64,000 bases of DNA from Waddliaceae bacterium (lineage in GTDB: Bacteria > Chlamydiota > Chlamydiia > Chlamydiales > GCA-2709385): contig PAQS01000036.1 in assembly GCA_002709385.1 (NCBI GenBank), positions 1-64,000 of the forward strand, in the 5' to 3' direction. The translations under genes and the position numbers were made by a program. Below are positions 34,872 through 42,636 of this stretch, in pieces. The stretch's first letter is position 1; each line of letters begins with the position of its first letter. Under the pieces are notes generated by a model. It was not told the origin of the DNA. It ran no database searches and saw nothing but the letters and a program-made list of their open reading frames with translations.

Positions 34872-36218
34872 CTACCCCTTTTGTGTAGAGGGTGGAATAG
34901 GTTGTTGGTGTGGATCTACTTTTGGGTCTTTCAAAAGCTCCGACAAACGCTTTTCCAAATTAGGCGTAATAATATGCTCCATTTCCTCAGCATTTCGGTG
35001 TACTTTCTCTGCACCAATACCAATTTCATCAACCAAATAAAGCTCCCATAAACGGTGCAAACGTACAACATGAGTAGCTCGCTGTCTTCCCTGACCTGTC
35101 AATTGATATACGTTAAAACTCTTTCGAAAAATATATCCTTTTATTCGCATCTGAAATAAAACGAGTTCGGCTAATATTCTATTTGTATCCATACGACGAG
35201 ATAAATCTAACCAAGTCACATCTCCGTCGGCATTAATACGCCACAATGCTTTAAGAAAGTTTTCTTCGATACACTTATATCTGAAAAGAAAGATACGGCC
35301 CAAACGCGAAAGCAAGCCTCTTTCTGGTGCCAAAAACAGCGATACAAAACAAATCCCCATTGCTACCAGAACAATCATAGGACCAGTAGGAAGTGCAATA
35401 TTTTCATTAGGATATTTATTAGAAAAATACTCACCTAACTCTACTGATAAGTAATTCCCCATAAATCCACTACTTAAACCAAACAATGCTGCCAAAATGA
35501 GCATGACAGATAAACGATTTGTCCATTGTCGAGCAGAAACAGCCGGAGCAATAAGCATTGCAGACATTAAAACAACGCCTACGCTACGAATACCCACAAC
35601 TACAGCCAACACAATAAGAATAAAAAGAGCTGTATCAATTGTTTTTGTACGAATTCCAATAATGGAAGCAAAATCTCGATCAAATGTAATCAACTGTAAT
35701 TCTTTATACATTAGAGAAATTAGGGCAACGACAAGAAGAGAAATACAAGCATAGACGAGTACGTGAAGATCTGTCATGGTGGCCGCTTGACCATAGAAAT
35801 AGATATTAACATGTCGGTAAAGCTGTGTGTGTGTAAATTGCAAACGACTTGCTGCTGTAATACCTATTCCAAATGCCATACTTAGAACAAAACAAAGAGC
35901 TGCATCATTACGGACAGATAAGTGACGCGTTAAAATCTCTATAATCCATAACCCTAGTAAAGCAGATAGAAAAGCTCCAATAAGAATGAAAGCAGCAAGT
36001 AAAGGCCCCTCATCTAATCCTGCAAATACAAAAACCCCTAAAAGAACCCCTCCAAGTACACCTGGGTAAGCTGCGTGTGATAATGACTCTCCAAGTAACG
36101 ATTGTTTTCTAAGATAAACCATCACCCCAACAAGAGACGAAGCCAAGCACATCAACATGCATGCAATAGTAGGTCCCCTCAACACCGGATCGGTAAAGTA
36201 GAAAAGCGGTGACTCCAA
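34872..36218 (-). CDS. ytgC: YtgC-YtgR: metal ABC permease fused to DtxR-type repressor
   Basis: 448 residues. The first about 290 are an ABC-3 permease (LGESLSHAAYPGVLGG coupling helix; VGVVLMSAMLIAPAVSARQW). The last about 150 are a DtxR/MntR-like regulator: winged helix IEENFLKALWRINADG to YQLTGQGRQRA, then the metal-binding and dimer part HRNAEEMEHIITPNLEKRL and DPHQQPIPPS. In C. trachomatis the same fusion is cleaved to release YtgR, an iron-responsive repressor; the sequence suggests the same arrangement here but does not show cleavage. The start is a TTG at 36218 with AAGGAG six bases upstream; no ATG is nearby. Fourteen bases follow ytgB. Confidence 0.93.
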   Translation of the reverse strand: MESPLFYFTDPVLRGPTIACMLMCLASSLVGVMVYLRKQSLLGESLSHAAYPGVLGGVLLGVFVFAGLDEGPLLAAFILIGAFLSALLGLWIIEILTRHLSVRNDAALCFVLSMAFGIGITAASRLQFTHTQLYRHVNIYFYGQAATMTDLHVLVYACISLLVVALISLMYKELQLITFDRDFASIIGIRTKTIDTALFILIVLAVVVGIRSVGVVLMSAMLIAPAVSARQWTNRLSVMLILAALFGLSSGFMGNYLSVELGEYFSNKYPNENIALPTGPMIVLVAMGICFVSLFLAPERGLLSRLGRIFLFRYKCIEENFLKALWRINADGDVTWLDLSRRMDTNRILAELVLFQMRIKGYIFRKSFNVYQLTGQGRQRATHVVRLHRLWELYLVDEIGIGAEKVHRNAEEMEHIITPNLEKRLSELLKDPKVDPHQQPIPPSTQKG

Positions 36219-36232
36219 TGAAAGCTCCTTAA

Positions 36233-37027
36233 TTAAATCATTCCAGATGATTTGTTTTGTGCCAGCTTTACAGCTTCATCTAGAAGAGAGTGGCTTTTCC
36301 CGTATGTACTTTCTAAATTACTTGAGTGGAAAACTTGACTAGTAGGTCCGCATGCAATAAGGCGTACATTCAACAAGGCAACCCAATCGAAATAAGCTTC
36401 TACAGTGTTCAAGTCATGGTGAACAACAAAAATCGTTTTCCCTTGAGAACGCAACTCACCAAGTAGTTCAATGAGGACTTTTTCGGTCATTAAATCAACA
36501 CCAACAAAAGGCTCATCCATAAAATAAATATCAGCTTCTTGAACTAAAGCACGCGCTAGAAAAACTCGTTGTTGCTGCCCACCAGAAAGCTGACTAATTT
36601 GCCGGTCTGCATAACGCTCCATCCCTACCTTCTCTAAGTAGTGATAAGCTAAATGGCGCTCTTTTTTTCCTGGCCAACGGCAAAATCCCAAACTACCGTA
36701 ACGACCCATCATCACAAGATCAAGTACTGTGATCGGGAAGTCCCAGTCTACTGTCTCACGTTGTGGAACATAGGCCACCCGATTGCGTACTTTTCGAAGA
36801 GGCTGAGCCAAAAACTCTACACTGCCCGAAATAGGTTTAATCAAACCAAGCATTGTCTTGATCAGGGTGCTTTTTCCTGCTCCATTAGGTCCTACAATCC
36901 CAAGCAAAACACCTTCAGGCACAGCTAAAGAAATATCCCACAACACAGGCGTCTTATCATAATTCACCGTAAGCTGAAAAGCTTGTACAGCAACCTTGTC
37001 ACTAGCTAATGGTTCGGTGTCACCCAT
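36233..37027 (-). CDS. ytgB: Metal ABC transporter ATPase YtgB
   Basis: ATP-binding subunit, 264 residues, cytoplasmic face of the membrane. Walker A GPNGAGKST, Q-loop VPQRE, signature LSGGQQQR, Walker B IYFMDEP and the switch His in VHHD are all intact. The length is normal for metal-type ABC ATPases. It powers uptake through YtgC and YtgD. The gap from ytgA is 68 bases, the largest inside the operon, with no clear hairpin. Confidence 0.94.
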   Translation of the reverse strand: MGDTEPLASDKVAVQAFQLTVNYDKTPVLWDISLAVPEGVLLGIVGPNGAGKSTLIKTMLGLIKPISGSVEFLAQPLRKVRNRVAYVPQRETVDWDFPITVLDLVMMGRYGSLGFCRWPGKKERHLAYHYLEKVGMERYADRQISQLSGGQQQRVFLARALVQEADIYFMDEPFVGVDLMTEKVLIELLGELRSQGKTIFVVHHDLNTVEAYFDWVALLNVRLIACGPTSQVFHSSNLESTYGKSHSLLDEAVKLAQNKSSGMI

Positions 37028-37095
37028 GATTTACCAATAAAGTTTATTAACTTAATTCTAATTGTATCTCGAATCAACTAATAAATAAACAGCAA

Positions 37096-38085
37096 CTACT
37101 TATTTAAATAATCGGCGATAACCCTTGCATTATGTTGAATCATTTTTAAATAAGTATCTCCATCAGATCCTTTTGCACCCATTGCATCTGCGTATAAAAC
37201 AACTTTGGGTATTGTGACATTTAATCCTTTTTCCGCTCCTGCATTTACAATCTTCCGAATAGAGTCTTTACTCACATTACTTTCAGAAAAAATGACATGC
37301 AGATCATATTTAATAAGATGATTAATAATTCGTTGAATATCTGATACACTGAGCTGACTTTCAGGCGCTAAACCTTCTGGGGCATTGCATCTAATTCTCC
37401 ATGCTTCATCTTTCCACTCATCTTTTTCACTTAAATAAGCTCGAGTAAAGTAGTTAAATGCATCATGGCTTGTCACAAGATAACGTTTATGGGCAGGCAC
37501 TGCTTTTAATTCTTTCTGGAGGCTCATATGAATGCGATCCATTTCCTCCCCTAAAACGTCACCATTTTTCTGAAATATTTCTGCATGCTCCGGCATTGCT
37601 TGTGCCAAAGCCTCAACGATGGGGCTTATTCCTCTTCTCCAAATCGAGACATCCATCCAAATATGCGGGTCTTTTTGTCCACTTGTATAAAGTAAAAGCC
37701 CAGGGCTTTGATTTATAATCCAATCGCCTACAGCTACACTATTCGATGATGCTTCAAGATAAGACTTTAGACTTGGACCATGCTCCAAGTTAAGACCGTT
37801 ATAAAAAATAATTTGAGCAAAGTTGAGTTTATCATCATCTCCTTTTACTAACTCGTAGCTATGAGGATCTAATTCTCCATCAATGAGCGTAATGACATCT
37901 ACATAGTCACCACCAACCTGCTTGACCACGTCTGTTAACATCGCCACAGTGCAAAGCACCTTAAGCTTGCCGTTATTATCTAACCACTTACCTAATTTAT
38001 TTTCATGGTTTCCTCTAGAACATGAACTTAAAAAAGTGATCGCTAAACTCACGTAAAAAAATAAAAACAGTATTTTTTTTCTCAC
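37096..38085 (-). CDS. ytgA: Metal-binding lipoprotein YtgA
   Basis: Periplasmic solute-binding protein of the cluster A-I (TroA/ZnuA-like) group, 329 residues. The N-terminus is a lipoprotein signal (RKKILFLFFYVSL ... FLSSC). The metal ligands are visible as DPHSYE, DPHIWMD, the SHDAFNYF helix and a late Asp in VVLYADAMG. It captures Mn/Fe/Zn for the YtgBCD membrane complex. The start is a GTG at 38085 with AAGGAAGG just before it, ten bases after the mrp stop; an ATG at 38124 would overlap mrp and precede the signal peptide by 13 odd residues. Confidence 0.93.
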   Translation of the reverse strand: MRKKILFLFFYVSLAITFLSSCSRGNHENKLGKWLDNNGKLKVLCTVAMLTDVVKQVGGDYVDVITLIDGELDPHSYELVKGDDDKLNFAQIIFYNGLNLEHGPSLKSYLEASSNSVAVGDWIINQSPGLLLYTSGQKDPHIWMDVSIWRRGISPIVEALAQAMPEHAEIFQKNGDVLGEEMDRIHMSLQKELKAVPAHKRYLVTSHDAFNYFTRAYLSEKDEWKDEAWRIRCNAPEGLAPESQLSVSDIQRIINHLIKYDLHVIFSESNVSKDSIRKIVNAGAEKGLNVTIPKVVLYADAMGAKGSDGDTYLKMIQHNARVIADYLNK

Positions 38086-38095
38086 GAAACCTTCC

Positions 38096-39217
38096 TTATA
38101 CACATGGCTGCTTTGATTCAACAAGCTCTCTTAAATAAGAATAACTAAAGATCCCAGATTGGCATCCACTAGAAAACTCTAAACGTAGTCCATAACGGCC
38201 AACTTGGTGAACAGCTCTGGCTGTGAGAGATTTATCTACCACAACGTCTTTTCTTACTCCTGTCCATTCATCTACACAATTAGCACAAGGACACTGGCTT
38301 TGTAAATCAGAGTAACGCAAAACAGCAGTAAAACCATCAGCCCATTTAAGCCCAATATGATAGGAATCCTGTCCATCAATTTCAATCTGAAGAGAGTTTT
38401 GTTTATGATTTGAACGAAGCACATCCAACTCACGATTCACTGATTCAGCAAGAGAAAGGTATTCGTGTGCACACAAATGATCTTCACATTCATCGAACAG
38501 AGATAATCCTTTATCTGCACATCTTCCTATTTGTGGATCGAGAGGAATTTGAGCCATTAAAGGAACTCCGCATTCACCTGAAAGTTTAGCTCCACCGCCA
38601 CTACCAAAAAGAAAAACTTTTTCGCTTGTTTCATCTTTCTGGTAAAAGCTCATGTTTTCCACAACCCCCAAAACGGGCACTTTTATAAGATCAAACATTC
38701 CAATCGCCTTACGAACATCGATCATTGCTAAATCTTGTGGAGTCGTAACAATTAGCGCAGCATCAATATGTGCTTGTTGTCCTAGACTCAATTGAATATC
38801 TCCTGTTCCTGGAGGAAAATCGATCAGCAAAAAATCTAAGTCACCCCACTCTACATTCTGTACAAATTGAGAAATGATGCTGTTTGCAATAGGAGCCCTA
38901 ACCACAGACGGCTTATCTTCTTCACGAAAAAATGCCATAGAAACAAGAGGTATTCCGTGAGAAATTGCCGGATAAATCTTTTCTCCCTCATTTCTAGGGG
39001 GAGTTTGTTCTGGCATCATTTGTCGTAGAGATGGTCCATATAAATCTGTATCCAACACCCCTACCTTTAACCCTAGCTCTTGCATCGCCCTAGCTAAATT
39101 GACAGTAACAGATGATTTCCCTACACCACCTTTTCCTGCAGCAACTGCAATTACGCTTTTAACTGTAGTTTCAGGGGTTTTTTTAGATTCTGGTCCTTTA
39201 TACATATTCAATGGCAT
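38096..39217 (-). CDS. mrp: Mrp/NBP35-type Fe-S carrier ATPase with C-terminal DUF971 domain
   Basis: 373 residues. The P-loop ATPase part (residues about 20-255) has the deviant Walker A GKGGVGKSS, LDTDLYGPSL and LIDFPPGTGDIQ. This family carries or inserts Fe-S clusters. The last about 90 residues are a DUF971 domain (ADGFTAVLRYSDL, CPCANC, GRYGLRLEFSSG). The same pair of domains occurs in plant HCF101, which has an extra N-terminal domain missing here. AAGGGAG lies nine bases before the ATG. The gene is directly upstream of ytgA, with ten bases between them, so it is probably the first gene of the metal-uptake operon. Confidence 0.85.
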   Translation of the reverse strand: MPLNMYKGPESKKTPETTVKSVIAVAAGKGGVGKSSVTVNLARAMQELGLKVGVLDTDLYGPSLRQMMPEQTPPRNEGEKIYPAISHGIPLVSMAFFREEDKPSVVRAPIANSIISQFVQNVEWGDLDFLLIDFPPGTGDIQLSLGQQAHIDAALIVTTPQDLAMIDVRKAIGMFDLIKVPVLGVVENMSFYQKDETSEKVFLFGSGGGAKLSGECGVPLMAQIPLDPQIGRCADKGLSLFDECEDHLCAHEYLSLAESVNRELDVLRSNHKQNSLQIEIDGQDSYHIGLKWADGFTAVLRYSDLQSQCPCANCVDEWTGVRKDVVVDKSLTARAVHQVGRYGLRLEFSSGCQSGIFSYSYLRELVESKQPCV

Positions 39218-39824
39218 AAGTTATCACTCCCTTTATTCACTCAAGTTGCAAAGTCTACGCCAAACGCTGATTCCAATCAAAACAGGATTTTTATCAAAAA
39301 CCTTAGATGAAACAGTTATGAAAAAGTGCAGGAAACTTTTAGCTAAATAGTATCCTCTTATTATTAAATCACGTGAACTTCTTGCAATTAAACTGCTACG
39401 TGGGTATGAATTGCTTGTAATTCTTAAGACCTCTTGTAAAACAGAGTATTCATCTGTGAACTATATATAGTGTTTATTAATCACTATAGTGTTCCATATA
39501 TCTCAAATGACTTTAGTGCATTTAGAGGACGAAGAATTGAACTATTTTTGATTGCATTTAATTACAGAATATTGATAAACAGGATGCAAGTAAGATTTTA
39601 TTTTAAATCTCTTTTGAGTAAGAAACCTTTTCTTTGCTCAAGAGAAAAAATAGCAGATATAGAAAATAGTGCATGGCGAGTAATTAGAATTTGTGGTAGA
39701 CGAGGACTTCGTCTAATGCGAATTTAATTCATAGCTTTTTCAAATTAGACCCATTTTAGTGGCATAGAAAAAGTGAAAACTGAACCTGTAACTATTAGAA
39801 ATTAACCTAAGGAAGGTAGTCCAC
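39218..39824. other. 607-base spacer between mrp and the CT066-like gene
   Basis: AT-rich divergent region. The one sizeable frame (39470-39727, plus strand, 85 codons) has no ribosome site and an ordinary AT-driven composition; I do not call it a gene. A small inverted repeat TAGACGA/TCGTCTA sits at 39697-39714. The promoters for mrp-ytg and for the plus-strand gene must be here; if YtgR works as in Chlamydia, its operator may be too, but I see no convincing DtxR-type palindrome. Confidence 0.4.
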
Positions 39825-40538
39825 ATGACTTATTCAAAGCAACAAAACACAGAAAAAGAACAAGCGACTAAAAAACTAGAAGAACTACTAAAAAAAGCGA
39901 TAAAGAAAATTGGCGGAAGCAAAGAAAACGATGTTTGCCGTTACCTTCCTGTTCCTACTGGTGGATACATGCACCACTTTACTCTTCGTAAAATGAAGCA
40001 TGAAGCTCCTGAAGAGCTTACTGAGTTAGTAGAGCGTTTTGTTATTTCACCTGACACTCCAATTACTGTAGCTCCAAAGCCTAGAGCAGCTCGTGGATCT
40101 CGTAAGCGCAGAGATCAAATTACATTATCTAAGACTGATTTAGAGCGCATGTTAAATATTGCTCGTCTTGCTGGCGACAAAGAAATGATTGCAAAGCTAA
40201 CTCCAAAAAAATCTTTAGCTGCAATCAGAAGAGAATTGATGGCTTGCATTCGTAAAAACGAAATCAACTATCCTTTATGGACTGCGTTTGTAGAAGCTGT
40301 AAATGTAACACAGAACGGTGGTGTACCTGAGCAAGTTCAACCTCAACAGCGTCAACCTGGCATGGCAACTATGCCTGGTGCTATTCCATTTCCAGGACAA
40401 GTTACCGCTGCTCCAGCGTTTGGTAATGTAGCCCCAGGAATGCCTAATGCAGTACCAGCAGGTCAAGTAGAAAACCCAACAGCTGACCAATACGCTACTG
40501 CCCGTCTTAACCCAGGAATGATTGGTTCTGAAACTTAA
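39825..40538 (+). CDS. Conserved chlamydial protein (CT066-like)
   Basis: A soluble, basic protein of 237 residues without signal or membrane segments. The first about 165 residues look well conserved in style: a Lys-rich helix, then YLPVPTGGYMHHFTLRKM, a central RAARGSRKRRDQ stretch that could bind nucleic acid, and LERMLNIARLAGDKEMIAKL. The tail (from about 165) is rich in Pro, Gln, Ala and Gly and probably disordered. It lies next to the translocase gene where C. trachomatis carries CT066, and I believe it is that family's homologue; function unknown. AAGGAAGG precedes the ATG and a compact terminator follows. Confidence 0.75.
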   Translation: MTYSKQQNTEKEQATKKLEELLKKAIKKIGGSKENDVCRYLPVPTGGYMHHFTLRKMKHEAPEELTELVERFVISPDTPITVAPKPRAARGSRKRRDQITLSKTDLERMLNIARLAGDKEMIAKLTPKKSLAAIRRELMACIRKNEINYPLWTAFVEAVNVTQNGGVPEQVQPQQRQPGMATMPGAIPFPGQVTAAPAFGNVAPGMPNAVPAGQVENPTADQYATARLNPGMIGSET

Positions 40539-40564
40539 TAAACAAAGTTTCTATTTTAATTTTA

Positions 40565-40595
40565 CTGGGGCGAATCCGCCCCAGATTCTTCTCTT
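40565..40595 (+). terminator. Terminator after the CT066-like gene
   Basis: Perfect 8-bp GC-rich stem 40565-40572/40577-40584 with an AATC loop, followed by ATTCTTCTCTT. Confidence 0.75.
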
Positions 40596-40832
40596 GAAGT
40601 CCTAATCTTTTTTCTTGCCATTATGATTTAAGCAACTATAATAGTTAGTTCATTCTTATCGGTTTTACTTTGTAAATAATCGTTTTAGAATGGATAGTAT
40701 TCTCTTTATTTAGAAAACAACTCCCTATGTGAGAGTTTTTTTGAATTACGTTCCTTACTTGACCGTAATGGTTTCGCATATTCTTACTTTCACGGTGGGT
40801 TTAAAAATCATTACAACTTAGCAAAGGTAACC

Positions 40833-42389
40833 ATGTCGCAAAATACAACCCAGGAATTTGGGAAATGGCGCGGACGCTTATGGCCAGTACACACGTACGA
40901 GCTGAAGAAGCTTCTTCCCATGTTCTTTATGTTCTTCTTCATTTCTTTTAACTATACTATTCTCCGTGACACAAAGGACACACTTGTTGTGACAGCTGCC
41001 GGTTCTGGTGCTGAAGCTATCCCTTTCCTAAAAGTTTACGGTACTGTTCCTGCTGCGATGATCTTTATGATGATCTACTCCAAGCTAGCGAACACCCTGA
41101 GTAAAGAAAAACTTTTTTACTCTTGTATCATTCCGTTTCTTGTGTTTTTCGGAGCATTTGCTACAGTTATCTATCCTAACATTGATATCATCCACCCAAC
41201 AACATCAGCTGATTGGTTACAGTCTGTTTTACCAGCTGGTTTCAAAGGTTTGATTGCATGCTACCGTAACTGGAGTTATTCTCTTTTCTACATCATGGCT
41301 GAGCTTTGGGGAAGCGTAGCATTATCTCTTTTATTCTGGGGATTTGCTAATGAAATCACAAAAGTAACTGAAGCAAAGCGTTTTTACACTTTGTTTGGTC
41401 TTGGCGCTAACCTTGCTCTTGTAGTTTCTGGTCCTGCTATCGTAGCCGTATCAAAAATCCGTGCTTCAGTTCCTGCTGGTGTTGATGCTTGGCAGATTTC
41501 TCTAAATTACTTGATGGGAATGGTTGTATTAGCTGGTATCGGTGCTGTTGCCATTTATTATTGGATTAACCGAAACATCCTTACAGACCCACGCTTCTAC
41601 GATCCTGAGCAAGTATCTACAAAGAAAAAGAAAAAATCTAATATGTCTATTGGTGAGAGCCTCATGTTCTTAGCTCGCTCTAAGTACATTGGTTGCCTTG
41701 CTATTCTCGTCATTGCATATGGTATTTCTATCAACCTTGTAGAAGTAACTTGGAAAAACCAATTAAAACTACAGTATTCTAACCCGAACGACTATAGTGC
41801 TTTCATGGGTAACTTCTCGTTCTACACTGGTGCTGTTACTATCTTTATGATGCTATTTGTAGGTGGTAACTGTCTTCGTCGTGGATGGGGTTTTGCTGCT
41901 ATGATTACTCCTTTAATGCTTACAGTAACCGGTCTACTTTTCTTTGCTTTTATTCTTTTCAAAGAAAATGCAACTGTCGTTGCTTTTACAGCGACTCTTG
42001 GAGCTACTCCATTACTCTTAGGGGTTATTATTGGTGCTGCTCAAAATATCTTGAGTAAATCAGCTAAATACTCTTTATTTGATCCGACAAAAGAAATTGC
42101 TTACATTCCTCTTGATGCAGAATCTAAGACAAAAGGTAAAGCGGCTATCGATGTAGTTGCTGCGCGCTTAGGTAAATCTGGTGGATCATTGATTCAGCAA
42201 GGACTTTTGGTTCTTTGTGGTGGAATTGGAGCGATTACTCCATACGTAGCTGTGATCCTACTTGTAATTGTATCTGCATGGTTAGTTGCTGTACGTTCTT
42301 TGAATACACAGTTCTTAGCTCTATCTGAGCAGAGAGAACAAGAAGCAAAAGAAGCTCAAGCAGAAGCTGCTGCTCAAGCTACAGCTTAA
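40833..42389 (+). CDS. npt1: ATP/ADP translocase (nucleotide transport protein)
   Basis: A Tlc/NTT-family carrier, 518 residues with about 12 membrane helices. The N-terminal signature is visible: LKKLLPMFFMFFFISFNYTI followed by LRDTKDTLVV, and the later SKYSLFDPTKEIAYIPLD (here AKYSLFDPTKEIAYIPLD) motif precedes LGKSGGSLIQQG. Members exchange bacterial ADP for host ATP or import nucleotides; substrate preference cannot be read directly, but the position next to the CT066-like gene matches CT065 (Npt1, the ATP/ADP exchanger). The tail is Ala/Glu/Gln-rich and cytoplasmic. AAAGG precedes the ATG. Two nested hairpins end the transcript. Confidence 0.95.
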   Translation: MSQNTTQEFGKWRGRLWPVHTYELKKLLPMFFMFFFISFNYTILRDTKDTLVVTAAGSGAEAIPFLKVYGTVPAAMIFMMIYSKLANTLSKEKLFYSCIIPFLVFFGAFATVIYPNIDIIHPTTSADWLQSVLPAGFKGLIACYRNWSYSLFYIMAELWGSVALSLLFWGFANEITKVTEAKRFYTLFGLGANLALVVSGPAIVAVSKIRASVPAGVDAWQISLNYLMGMVVLAGIGAVAIYYWINRNILTDPRFYDPEQVSTKKKKKSNMSIGESLMFLARSKYIGCLAILVIAYGISINLVEVTWKNQLKLQYSNPNDYSAFMGNFSFYTGAVTIFMMLFVGGNCLRRGWGFAAMITPLMLTVTGLLFFAFILFKENATVVAFTATLGATPLLLGVIIGAAQNILSKSAKYSLFDPTKEIAYIPLDAESKTKGKAAIDVVAARLGKSGGSLIQQGLLVLCGGIGAITPYVAVILLVIVSAWLVAVRSLNTQFLALSEQREQEAKEAQAEAAAQATA

Positions 42390-42394
42390 TCAAA

Positions 42395-42462
42395 TTGAGT
42401 TTACCTCCTTTCATTGGAGGTAAGCTCAATTGGGATTTTAATTCTAATTAAAATCCCAATTG
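42395..42462 (+). terminator. Two overlapping hairpins behind npt1
   Basis: Hairpin one pairs 42395-42408 with 42416-42429 (14 bp, one G-U). Hairpin two pairs 42427-42442 with 42447-42462 (16 bp, perfect, TCTA loop). They share 42427-42429. Neither has a long T-run, so they may act as terminator, mRNA-end protection or both. Confidence 0.65.
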
Positions 42463-42636
42463 ATCTTATACATAGCCTAATCAATACACATGACTATAAA
42501 GTGATTTATCTAGACAGGATGCACCCCTGTTTGATACGCTCTTCTTATTCGCCTATTCATTCAATTTATCCTGGGATCGTCTACAATAGATGATCACAAT
42601 GCAATATTACTTCAAGTTAAGCAAGGGACAATACTA

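Noticed and set aside
39470-39727. 85-codon plus-strand open frame in the spacer before the CT066-like gene
   Set aside because: No ribosome site, no recognisable motif and composition of plain AT-rich DNA; kept only as a note in the spacer entry.
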